40,573 bases of DNA from positions 1 to 40,573 of the forward strand of contig CANROD010000016.1 in assembly GCA_947632105.1 (NCBI GenBank). Direction: 5' to 3'. The position numbers and the translations under genes are program-made. The notes under the pieces are model-generated. The model was not told the origin of the DNA. It worked only from the letters and a program-made list of their open reading frames with translations, and did not search any database. Of this stretch, positions 7,858 through 14,811 are shown one piece after another. The stretch comes from an uncultured Oligella sp. Lineage in GTDB: Bacteria; Pseudomonadota; Gammaproteobacteria; Burkholderiales; Burkholderiaceae_B. Positions within the stretch are counted from its first letter, which is position 1. Every line of letters begins with the position of its first letter.

Positions 7858-8508
7858 ATGTCAAACGAAGATTTTTTAGTAACTGCAGCTAATTTAGGTG
7901 TCAAGGACAGTACTCAGTTAGCACGAGCTGATTGGCTAAGAGTAGCAGTAAAGCTTTTAGCAGAAGAGGGAGTAGACTCTCTACGGATCACCAAGTTAGC
8001 TGAGGTGTTAGGCGTAACTCGTGGCAGTTTTTATTGGCATTTTAAAAATAGAGAAGAATTATTAGATACCTTGGTAATTTATTGGCAGCAAAAGAATGCT
8101 AGCTTAGTGCCAACAGTGTTAAAGGACATGAATTCATTAAATGAGGGAGTAGTTGCATTATTTGCCGCTTGGTTAGACCCTTCTAGATTTGAACCCAGAC
8201 TTGATGTAATGATTCGAGATTGGGGGAGAAAGTCATCAAAGGTAAAAAAGATAGTAACTAGAGCTGATATTGAGTGTATTGAAGCAATAGCTCACTTTTT
8301 TCATAAAATGGGCATGAGTACAGTTGAGGCGATGACTCGGGCTAGAACAATGTATTTTTGTCAGATAGGATATTATGTTTTAGACTTACAAGAGTCTTTA
8401 TCACAACGTTTGCAATACTGGGATGATACGTTGCATATGATTATTGGTTCATCCATAGATACAAATGAAATTTCATACTTAGCAAAAAAATATGATATTT
8501 TTATTTAA
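7858..8508 (+). CDS. TetR/AcrR family transcriptional regulator of the TRAP cassette
   Basis: 216 residues from the ATG at 7858 (MSNEDFLVTAANLG). An in-frame TTG at 7807 exists, but its extension is hydrophobic and unlike the family. The DNA-binding domain is clear at about residues 25-72: AVKLLAEEGVDSLRITKLAE, then VLGVTRGSFYWHFKNREELL, the TetR helix-turn-helix with the FYWHF motif. The C-terminal half is a variable ligand domain. It is the last gene of the cassette and probably represses it in the absence of the imported compound; no operator could be picked out by eye. Its stop codon is the TAA at 8506-8508, so the right 105-bp repeat starts within the end of this gene. Confidence 0.88.
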   Translation: MSNEDFLVTAANLGVKDSTQLARADWLRVAVKLLAEEGVDSLRITKLAEVLGVTRGSFYWHFKNREELLDTLVIYWQQKNASLVPTVLKDMNSLNEGVVALFAAWLDPSRFEPRLDVMIRDWGRKSSKVKKIVTRADIECIEAIAHFFHKMGMSTVEAMTRARTMYFCQIGYYVLDLQESLSQRLQYWDDTLHMIIGSSIDTNEISYLAKKYDIFI

Positions 8509-8611
8509 AAGTTATTCACATAATTTGTGGATAAGCTTGTTAGTTAAAAAAGGAATCAGCCTTAACCCATTGTTATTCAAGAGTTAGGGCTGATTGTCAT
8601 TTAAATGAGCA
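8507..8611. repeat. Right copy of the 105-bp direct repeat flanking the TRAP/oxidase cassette
   Basis: Same unit and orientation as 3271-3375 with 7 differences and no gaps. It begins inside the stop codon of the TetR gene. The hairpin (8554-8568 with 8581-8595) has one G-T wobble and one mismatch where the left copy is perfect, and probably acts as a weak terminator. The rest of the 8509-9117 gap holds a third DnaA-box pair and the tmm promoter region; I see no gene in it. Confidence 0.9.
8512..8534. promoter_or_regulatory. Facing pair of DnaA boxes (copy 2)
   Basis: TTATTCACA (8512-8520), a 5-bp spacer and TGTGGATAA (8526-8534): both are full matches to TTATNCACA, arranged exactly as at 3276-3298. 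Confidence 0.7.
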
Positions 8612-8723
8612 GTACTAGTTCTTGTATGGTTTATTAAGCAGAGTTTTTCCTAAGTGAGCAGATATGCCTCGGATGGTGATATTTATAGTGTGTGTAAAAA
8701 CGCAGGTTTTGTAGCTTTAAAAG

Positions 8724-8746
8724 TTATTCACGTAATATGTGGATAA
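8724..8746. promoter_or_regulatory. Facing pair of DnaA boxes (copy 3, one base off)
   Basis: TTATTCACG (8724-8732), a 5-bp spacer and TGTGGATAA (8738-8746). The preceding tttaaaagttattcac is shared with copy 2, so about 35 bp around this pair is itself a third, shortened copy of the left part of the repeat, without the hairpin. Confidence 0.6.
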
Positions 8747-8883
8747 CTTTGTGTCTTAATCCAGTAATATATCGTAAGTAATTGATTCGTATGGAGCTCC
8801 TGTGGGTTGAGGAGTTATTGAGCAGCTTGATAGCATGCGAGCTGTTAGGATATACAGCTTCTACTAGTAAAATTGCCAGAAAT

Positions 8884-8912
8884 TTGTTATAGTTTCATAC
8901 TGGTATTATATA
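8884..8912 (+). promoter_or_regulatory. Candidate tmm promoter
   Basis: TTGTTA (8884-8889) and TATATA (8907-8912) are spaced by 17 bp. An imperfect inverted repeat, actggta/tactagt, overlaps the -10 and could be an operator. This would leave a leader of about 200 nt before the tmm start. Read by eye only. Confidence 0.35.
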
Positions 8913-9117
8913 TACTAGTTTTTCAGTGTGTCGCGTCAATCAGCGACTGTCATTCAAGGGCAATTTAAGTCGACTATCAATCACATATAGCGATCTTTAA
9001 ATTGACTAGCCTTGCCTTCCCTAAAAATTATTAATAATTTTTATCAAACAAATGCACTGGTATGTATTTTGTATGAATTATGTAACAGTTGCATCAACAA
9101 TTGTAAGGAGTTTTATT

Positions 9118-10485
9118 GTGTCAAAAAAAAGAATAGCAATTCTGGGCGCAGGTCCTAGTGGTCTTGCTCAATTACGAGCTTTTGAAGCATTGCGTAAAGC
9201 AGGTGTCGCAGATTTACCTGAAATCGTATGTTATGAAAAACAAAATGACATTGGTGGTATGTGGAATTACACATGGCGCACAGGATTAGATAAAAATGGT
9301 GAACCCGTGCATGGGAGTATGTATCGTTATTTATGGTCCAATGGGCCTAAAGAGTGCTTAGAGTTTGCAGACTATAGCTTTGACAAACACTTTGACCAAG
9401 CTATTCCATCTTACCCACCACGCGAGGTCTTAAAAGACTACATTATGGGACGTCTTGATAAGCGTGCTATTTTTAACTATATTCGTTTTGAGTGCCCTGC
9501 GCGTTGGATTACTTTTGATGAGGCAACCCAACTCTTCACAGTAACGGTGATGAATCATAAAACCGGTGAGCAGGAAGCAGAAGAATTTGATTATGTCATT
9601 GTCGCAACTGGTCATTTTTCTACACCAAATATGCCTTATTACGATGGTTTAGATGTATTTCCGGGTCGTGTTTTGCATGCTCACGACTTCCGTGATGCTC
9701 TTGAGTTTGAAGGGCAAGATGTGTTACTTGTAGGTGGTAGCTACTCAGCTGAAGACATTGCTTCACAGTGCTATAAGTACAGTGCTAACTCTGTCACGAT
9801 TAGCCGACGTAGTGGTTCTTATGATTATAATTGGCCTGAGGGTATTAACGAGAAAACAGGGATTGATCATATTGAGGGTAAAGTAGTTTATTTTACCGAT
9901 GGTAGCTCTCAGAGCTTTGATGCCATTATTATGTGTACAGGCTATATCTTCCATTTTCCATTTTTACCTGATGAGCTTCGTCTGGAAACAGGTAATTGCT
10001 TATATCCTGACAATCTTTATAAAGGTATCTTTTTTCAAAATAATCCTAAGTTGATATATTTAGGCATGCAGGATCAATGGTTTACCTTTAATATGTTTGA
10101 TGCTCAAGCGTGGTACGCACGTGATGTCATCATGGGTAAGATTGAGTTACCTAATGAGGCAGAACGCCGCATTGAGATGGATTCATGGTTAGGGCGACAT
10201 GAGCAACTGGATAGCGATGGTGTTTCTATTGATTTCCAAGCATCATATATTGATGATTTGCTTGATGCTACCGACTATCCTAGCTTTCCAGTTCATCAGC
10301 AAGCTGAGCTATTTAAGCAGTGGCTTCAGGATAAACAAGCAGATATTATGGGCTTCCGTAATAAGTCCTATCAATCCACTATTACCGGTACTATGGCAGC
10401 TCAATTGCCTAAACCATGGTTGAAAATTAAGGATGACTCGCTTGAAGGTTTTATGTCATTGAAATTTAAAAAGAACGACGAGTAG
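9118..10485 (+). CDS. tmm: Trimethylamine monooxygenase (bacterial flavin monooxygenase)
   Basis: 455 residues from a GTG at 9118, preceded by aaggag at 7 nt; an upstream in-frame ATG at 9052 lacks such a site and adds a non-family extension. The protein shows GAGPSG (residues 10-15, FAD), FPGRVLHAHDF (181-191, the FMO signature F-x-G-x3-H-x3-F/Y) and GGSYSAED (206-213, NADPH). Long blocks such as NYTWRTGLDKNGEPVHGSMY and LGMQDQWFTFNMFDAQAW match my recollection of the bacterial Tmm branch (Methylocella, Ruegeria) closely. Tmm oxidises trimethylamine to its N-oxide using NADPH and O2; relatives also accept dimethylamine, sulfides and indole. No TMAO demethylase or TMAO transporter lies in the window. 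It stands alone between the DnaA-box repeats and the arsenic operon and has its own terminator. Confidence 0.9.
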   Translation: MSKKRIAILGAGPSGLAQLRAFEALRKAGVADLPEIVCYEKQNDIGGMWNYTWRTGLDKNGEPVHGSMYRYLWSNGPKECLEFADYSFDKHFDQAIPSYPPREVLKDYIMGRLDKRAIFNYIRFECPARWITFDEATQLFTVTVMNHKTGEQEAEEFDYVIVATGHFSTPNMPYYDGLDVFPGRVLHAHDFRDALEFEGQDVLLVGGSYSAEDIASQCYKYSANSVTISRRSGSYDYNWPEGINEKTGIDHIEGKVVYFTDGSSQSFDAIIMCTGYIFHFPFLPDELRLETGNCLYPDNLYKGIFFQNNPKLIYLGMQDQWFTFNMFDAQAWYARDVIMGKIELPNEAERRIEMDSWLGRHEQLDSDGVSIDFQASYIDDLLDATDYPSFPVHQQAELFKQWLQDKQADIMGFRNKSYQSTITGTMAAQLPKPWLKIKDDSLEGFMSLKFKKNDE

Positions 10486-10529
10486 TCTAAATTTTTACTT
10501 AATGGTGCTTTAGTGCCTTAAGTATTGAG

Positions 10530-10575
10530 CAGGTTCCTGGGTAGTGCTGTAGCATAATTTTGGAACCTGTTTTTA
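10530..10575 (+). terminator. Terminator after tmm
   Basis: Arms caggttcc (10530-10537) and ggaacctg (10562-10569) form a stem followed by tttttat, 45 bp after the tmm stop. The rest of the tmm-arsR gap shows nothing recognisable. Confidence 0.75.
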
Positions 10576-10697
10576 TGTTAGGTTACGGTAATTCTTTCTC
10601 TACTTTTTTGACTAGAACATTTTTCTGTTTCTTGCCGTAATTAAATCAATTTGATTAAGCTAAGGGTTTTGTAAATAAAGTGACCATTAGTGAATGA

Positions 10698-11009
10698 CTA
10701 ACACAATTCGGTTTTTGGTTTAGTTTGCTTGTCACAACACTCTTCCATTAGATAACCTACTAAACCCATCAATGCCGAAGTATTAGCACGATAGCGCTGA
10801 AAGCGTCCTTCCTGGTCTACGGAGATAAGACCTGCATATACCAAGACCTTCAGGTGAAAAGATGAATTGGTTGGAGGAATAGCTAACTGCGAACTAATTT
10901 CTCCAGCAACTAAACCGTCCTCTCCAAACCTTACTAATAACTTCACAATATCAAGCCTTAACTCTGAAGCTAAGGCATCAAATTTACTCACTGCCTCTTT
11001 TTTATCCAT
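10698..11009 (-). CDS. arsR: ArsR-family arsenic-responsive repressor with C-terminal cysteines
   Basis: 103 residues from the ATG at 11009 (MDKKEAVSKFDALASELRLD), the usual ArsR N-terminus. The frame stays open to an ATG at 11075 and a TTG at 11084, giving up to 128 residues, and no ribosome-binding site decides between them. The winged helix spans about residues 10-88, with recognition helix PPTNSSFHLKVLVYAGLISV. The R773-type sensor motif ELCVCDLC is absent. Instead the only cysteines are Cys91, Cys92 and Cys103 at the C-terminus, resembling the Cys95/96/102 site described for Acidithiobacillus AfArsR. It is the last gene of a leftward ars operon, which is unusual since arsR is normally first. 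It would repress the operon until As(III) or Sb(III) binds. Confidence 0.88.
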   Translation of the reverse strand: MDKKEAVSKFDALASELRLDIVKLLVRFGEDGLVAGEISSQLAIPPTNSSFHLKVLVYAGLISVDQEGRFQRYRANTSALMGLVGYLMEECCDKQTKPKTELC

Positions 11010-11096
11010 GCTACCCAATCCATTCAATCTTTGAAGAAAATACTCCCTGAGCTCGGAGGTAAAACCTATTCCCATCCGGTCCAAAGTAAATAAAAA

Positions 11097-11831
11097 TTAA
11101 ATACTACGTTGATTTACTCGTTTAGATAGTTCTTCTGCGCTTTCTTTTCTTTCACTATACCTATCTACCAAGTAGTCTGCACACTCACGGGTGAGTAGCG
11201 TGAACTTCATGAGCTCCTCCATCACATCAACGATTCGATCATAGTATGAGGACGGCTTCATTCTACCATCCTCTTCGAACTCCAAATACGCCTTAGCAAC
11301 AGAAGATTGATTAGGAATCGTAATCATGCGCATCCATCGCCCTAAAACTCGCATCTGATTTACAGCATTGAAAGATTGTGAACCACCGGACACTTGCATA
11401 ACAGCTAAGGTTTTACCTTGAGTAGGTCGCACCGCACCTATTGATAAAGGAATCCAATCAATCTGCGCTTTTAAAATACTTGTCATCGCACCATGGCGTT
11501 CAGGTGATGTCCAAACCATGCCTTCTGTCCAAAGGACTAAATCTCGTAATTCTTTAACCTTAGGGTGATCTTCAATTACCCCGTCTGGTTGTGGTAAGCC
11601 TTGAGGATCAAAGATCCGAGTTTCGGCTCCTAGCTTTTGTAATATTCGAGCGGATTCTTCCGTCACCAATCGGCTGTATGAACGATCTCTAACCGAACCA
11701 TACAATAACAAAATACGTGGTGGGTGCATAATTTTTTGCTGCGGAAATAACTGTTCAATTTCAGGTTTTTTTAATAAGTTTTTATTTATATTAGGTAAAT
11801 TATTTTTTAACAATTCGTTGTCCTTTTTCAT
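11097..11831 (-). CDS. arsH: ArsH, NADPH-dependent FMN reductase / organoarsenical oxidase
   Basis: 244 residues from the ATG at 11831 ([14 protein letters not shown]), which has gagg 9 nt upstream; the frame continues to 11930 but only as an overlap with arsC. The flavodoxin-like fold is marked by [20 protein letters not shown] (FMN phosphate loop GSxRxxSxSR) and [20 protein letters not shown]. ArsH enzymes oxidise trivalent methylated and aromatic arsenicals to less toxic pentavalent forms and reduce quinones and metals in vitro. With this start, the gene overlaps the end of arsC by 32 bp, so translation is likely coupled. Its presence suggests exposure to methylated arsenic as well as inorganic arsenic. 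Confidence 0.92.
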   Translation of the reverse strand: MKKDNELLKNNLPNINKNLLKKPEIEQLFPQQKIMHPPRILLLYGSVRDRSYSRLVTEESARILQKLGAETRIFDPQGLPQPDGVIEDHPKVKELRDLVLWTEGMVWTSPERHGAMTSILKAQIDWIPLSIGAVRPTQGKTLAVMQVSGGSQSFNAVNQMRVLGRWMRMITIPNQSSVAKAYLEFEEDGRMKPSSYYDRIVDVMEELMKFTLLTRECADYLVDRYSERKESAEELSKRVNQRSI

Positions 11832-12231
11832 CAATAACAGCCTCGCCATCTTCTTTAGAAAAAGCGGCATGTTGTGGATTGGGTAGAATATCAAGTACCA
11901 ATTCTGAAGGTCTGCATAAGCGGGTGCCAAGTTTGGTGACTACGATTGGGCGATTAATCAAGATAGGATGTTCAAGCATAAAATCAATGAGTTGCTCGTC
12001 AGTCCATTTAGGATCGTCAAGGCCTAGATTTTCATAAGGAGAGCCATTTTTTCTTAATACATTATGTACTGATAAACCAGTTGCATTAATCAAAGCAATT
12101 AAGGTGGTTTTATCCGGTGGCGTTTTAAGATATTCAATAATGGTAGGCGTTTCACAACTATTTTCAATCATAGCCAATACATTTCTTGAGGTTCCGCAAA
12201 CGGGATTATGGTAAATAGTGATGCTTGTCAT
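11800..12231 (-). CDS. arsC: Arsenate reductase, glutaredoxin-coupled type
   Basis: A 143-residue protein nearly collinear with E. coli/R773 ArsC (141 residues). It has the catalytic Cys12 in [13 protein letters not shown], the [16 protein letters not shown] block with the substrate-binding arginine of NRP, and GTRLCRPSE with the second conserved arginine. It reduces As(V) to As(III) with glutathione and glutaredoxin; the product leaves through ArsB, encoded 24 bp upstream. It is the second arsenate reductase of this operon, unrelated in fold and mechanism to the first gene. It ends within the start of arsH. Confidence 0.96.
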   Translation of the reverse strand: MTSITIYHNPVCGTSRNVLAMIENSCETPTIIEYLKTPPDKTTLIALINATGLSVHNVLRKNGSPYENLGLDDPKWTDEQLIDFMLEHPILINRPIVVTKLGTRLCRPSELVLDILPNPQHAAFSKEDGEAVIDEKGQRIVKK

Positions 12232-12255
12232 TTTAAAGCCTTACAATATCAGTGG

Positions 12256-13545
12256 TTAAGAAAAAGCAGTTAAGCGCAAGACTAAGGCCGCTAAGGTAAG
12301 TAATAAAACAGGGGTCGTTAACACCACACCTACTTTGAAGTAATAACCCCAGCTAATGCTCATGCTTTTTTTAGCTAGAATATGTAGCCATAACAAGGTA
12401 GCCAAGCTACCGATAGGCGTGAATTTTGGTCCTAAGTCACTGCCTATCACGTTAGCATAAATCATCGCTTCTTTAATTACGCCACTTGCACCAGAGGCAT
12501 CGATAGAAAGTGCCATTGTTAAGACCGTAGGCATATTATTCATAATCGAAGACAGTAAAGCCGAGAGTACGCCTGTACCCAAAGCCGCACACCATATACC
12601 CCCTTTAGCAAATTCATTAAGTAGCCAAGCAATATAATCTGTTAAGCCTGCATTACGAAGACCATACACCACTAAATACATGCCTAATGAAAAAATGACA
12701 ATTTGCCAAGGTGCTCCTTGTAATACTTTTTTTATATTAATAGTCGTTCCAAAAGTAGCGATAGCAAGCAACAGGATTGCTCCAATCGTAGCAACTGCGC
12801 TAACAGGAACTCCCAGTGGCTCTAAACCAAAAAAGCCAATAAGGAGTAAAACCAGTACCATCCAGCCCGCTTTAAACGTTCTTAAATCTTTAATCGCCGT
12901 AGTAGGATGCTGAAGCCTATCCATGGTATATGTGCGGAGAATATTACGCTTAAAAAACAAGATCAGCACACAAAGACTAGCTATGATAGAAATTATATTG
13001 ACGGGTACCATCACTGAGGCGTAATCATTAAATCCAATATTGAAGTAATCCGCAGAGACAATATTGACCAAGTTAGATACAATCAGTGGCAAGCTGGCGG
13101 TATCTGCAATAAAACCAGCTGCCATCACAAAAGCTAACGTTGATGCAGCAGAAAACCCCATGGCCACTAACATAGCCATTACAATTGGTGTCAAGATTAA
13201 GGCAGCTCCATCATTAGCAAATAGCGCAGAAACAGCAGCACCTAACAAGATGATTAATGCAAAAAGCTTAATACTACTGCCATTGCCCCAGCGAGCAACA
13301 TGAAGAGCAGCCCATTCAAAAAAACCCGCCTCATCCAATAACAGACTAATGATAATAATGGCAATAAAAGTAGCAGTTGCGTTCCACACAATTCCCCAAA
13401 CTACTGGAATATCAGTCCACTGTACGACGCCTAAAGATAGAGCAACTATAGCTCCTATTAAAGCACTCCAGCCAATCCCTAATCCACGGGGCTGCCAAAT
13501 GACTAAGATTAAAGTAAAAATAAAAATCAGAATAGAAACTAACAC
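12256..13545 (-). CDS. arsB: Arsenite/antimonite efflux permease
   Basis: A 429-residue, 12-helix membrane protein, the same length as E. coli ArsB and recognisably collinear: [20 protein letters not shown] at the N-terminus, [34 protein letters not shown] and [12 protein letters not shown]. It exports As(III) and Sb(III) across the inner membrane using the proton gradient, or ATP when ArsA is present. No arsA or arsD occurs here, so secondary transport is expected. The start is a GTG with agga a few bases upstream. It lies 68 bp after the LMW-type arsC2 and 24 bp before arsC. Confidence 0.97.
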   Translation of the reverse strand: MLVSILIFIFTLILVIWQPRGLGIGWSALIGAIVALSLGVVQWTDIPVVWGIVWNATATFIAIIIISLLLDEAGFFEWAALHVARWGNGSSIKLFALIILLGAAVSALFANDGAALILTPIVMAMLVAMGFSAASTLAFVMAAGFIADTASLPLIVSNLVNIVSADYFNIGFNDYASVMVPVNIISIIASLCVLILFFKRNILRTYTMDRLQHPTTAIKDLRTFKAGWMVLVLLLIGFFGLEPLGVPVSAVATIGAILLLAIATFGTTINIKKVLQGAPWQIVIFSLGMYLVVYGLRNAGLTDYIAWLLNEFAKGGIWCAALGTGVLSALLSSIMNNMPTVLTMALSIDASGASGVIKEAMIYANVIGSDLGPKFTPIGSLATLLWLHILAKKSMSISWGYYFKVGVVLTTPVLLLTLAALVLRLTAFS

Positions 13546-13613
13546 GAAAAAATCCTAAAATTATCCATTCATTGTGCTGTGGCAGTGCACTGACGACAAA
13601 TCCAAAAATTTGA

Positions 13614-14123
13614 TTAAAGAGAGGATAGATCTCTGGCACTTTGCTGTAAACAAGCGTACTCTAGCTTTTCTTTAGGAATACTTACTAATAGTTCTAAGCG
13701 ACGGCGAATCATGAGCATTGTTTGAGTAAATACCGCTAACTTTTCCTCCTCTGAATATCCTATGTAAGAAGGATCTGGATAACCCCAATGCGCAGTGGTT
13801 GGATGATCATGCCAAAAGAGACAGGTTTCCCCTGCTGCGTTATCACATACTGTAATAATCAAATCCATTTGTGGGGCATCGGTTCTGGAAAATTCATCCC
13901 AACTTTTACTGTATAAACCCTCTATAGATACACCAACCCTTTGCAAAACATGTATTGCAAATGGATTTGGCTTTTGATTCTCTCTAGGATTACTTCCTGC
14001 AGAGTATGTTTTAAAGCATCCTTGCCCTAGATTATTGAGCAAGGCTTCAGCCAAAATACTGCGTGCAGAATTATGAGTGCATAAGAATAAAACATTCAAA
14101 GGGGCAATTTTCGACACATTCAT
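13614..14123 (-). CDS. arsC: Arsenate reductase, low-molecular-weight phosphatase type
   Basis: A 169-residue protein, first gene of the ars operon. VLFLCTHNSARSILAEALL (residues 11-29) is the C-x5-R phosphatase loop with nucleophile Cys15 and Arg21. MDLIITVCDNAAGETCLFW supplies the two further cysteines used in the disulfide relay of thioredoxin-linked arsenate reductases, and the HWGYPDPS aspartate is the family's general acid. Similarity to ordinary LMW protein tyrosine phosphatases is expected, but the CDNAAGETC segment and the operon make arsenate the substrate. It may use thioredoxin or mycothiol/glutathione-type reductants; the sequence does not decide. Confidence 0.93.
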   Translation of the reverse strand: MNVSKIAPLNVLFLCTHNSARSILAEALLNNLGQGCFKTYSAGSNPRENQKPNPFAIHVLQRVGVSIEGLYSKSWDEFSRTDAPQMDLIITVCDNAAGETCLFWHDHPTTAHWGYPDPSYIGYSEEEKLAVFTQTMLMIRRRLELLVSIPKEKLEYACLQQSARDLSSL

Positions 14124-14161
14124 AACTTTTCCATTAGATAGTATTTAAATTAATTTAATAT

Positions 14162-14177
14162 TTCAATTATAGTTGAA
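14162..14177 (-). promoter_or_regulatory. Candidate ArsR operator over the -10 box of the ars operon
   Basis: The perfect inverted repeat ttcaa-ttatag-ttgaa encloses a minus-strand TATAAT (14171-14166), about 43 bp before the first ars gene. The dyad of TTCAA/TTGAA half-sites is typical in shape for ArsR operators, and the position would block RNA polymerase. No -35 element is convincing. Confidence 0.6.
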
Positions 14178-14220
14178 TAGTATCAATATAAAAAATAATA
14201 TTTAAATATTCCTTGTCAGT

Positions 14221-14252
14221 ATTGTTTAAGTTATTACATCAACTTAAACAAT
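14221..14252. repeat. Perfect 12-bp inverted repeat upstream of the ars operon
   Basis: Arms attgtttaagtt (14221-14232) and aacttaaacaat (14241-14252) surround an 8-nt loop. No T-tract follows on either strand, so an operator is as likely as a terminator. The remainder of the 14124-14675 gap (about 14253-14590) shows no gene I can support. Confidence 0.55.
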
Positions 14253-14596
14253 AATGCTTTGAAGCGATTGACAGTGGTAATTATCCCTTGATAAACGGCA
14301 TTACTGAGGTAGAGGGTACCTTGTGAGGCTAGGTGGTTGGGGCGGTGAGTCTCTGTCTTGTCAAGACGAATTCAAGTATTTAATTAGTAATTATTATTTT
14401 TGCCTTCACACTTTTTGATACCATTCCTAAGCGGCATTGTAGAAAGTTTTTGGATATGTCAGCTGCTTTTTTGATCGCGAATGTGCCGTGCCAAGTTGTG
14501 ATTGACTCTGGATTTCTTTATGTTTTTGGTGGTCCTGAATTAAGGAGACTTTTGACGTCGTGTTACTTAATATGTCTAAGTGATAGCCTTAAATAC

Positions 14597-14636
14597 AAAA
14601 AAACCGCTATAGTAATTAATTAGCGGGTTTTTTGTG
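14597..14636. terminator. Terminator of tRNA-Ser
   Basis: aaaaccgct and agcgggtttt pair with one bulged base around a 12-14 nt A/T loop. Runs of A and T on the two sides make it usable in both directions; on the minus strand it lies about 40 bp past the tRNA 3' end. Confidence 0.7.
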
Positions 14637-14675
14637 TGTTTCTAAGCAGTTTTAAAGTTGCTTATATAAATTCTT

Positions 14676-14769
14676 TGGCGGGAACGGAGGGATTCGAACC
14701 CTCGATACAGGTTTAAGCCCGTATGCTTCCTTAGCAGGGAAGTACCTTCAGCCTCTCGGTCACGTTCCC
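14676..14769 (-). tRNA. serX: tRNA-Ser(GCT)
   Basis: The 94-nt cloverleaf has acceptor stem GGGAACG / CGTTCCC, discriminator G and an encoded CCA end (14678-14676). The anticodon stem-loop cttccctGCTAAggaag gives anticodon GCT, reading AGC and AGU serine codons. The long variable arm (tacgggcttaaacccgta) is the serine-type class II arm, and the T loop GGTTCGAATCC is standard. The symbol is only a conventional label. Confidence 0.95.
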
Positions 14770-14811
14770 AAAGAATAAATAATTATATATACAAAACTAC
14801 AGTTATGCAAG

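Noticed and set aside
3271-8611. Composite transposon or IS ends
   Set aside because: The repeats carry no transposase, no terminal inverted repeats and no target-site duplication that I can see. They are better described as direct repeats.
3271-8746. Chromosomal replication origin around the DnaA boxes
   Set aside because: Only paired boxes separated by a 5-kb operon are present; there is no dnaA, dnaN, rpmH, parA or AT-rich unwinding cluster beside them.
9052-9117. Upstream ATG start for tmm
   Set aside because: The GTG at 9118 has aaggag at ideal spacing and gives the normal Tmm N-terminus just before GAGPSG.
13412-13639. A minus-strand frame overlapping the arsB start and arsC2 end
   Set aside because: It lies in another frame over two well-supported ars genes and their 68-bp gap; it is a shadow.
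14456-14623. A 55-codon plus-strand frame (starting MSAAFLIANVPC)
   Set aside because: It runs into the tRNA terminator, lacks a ribosome-binding site and resembles nothing I know; it is probably chance.
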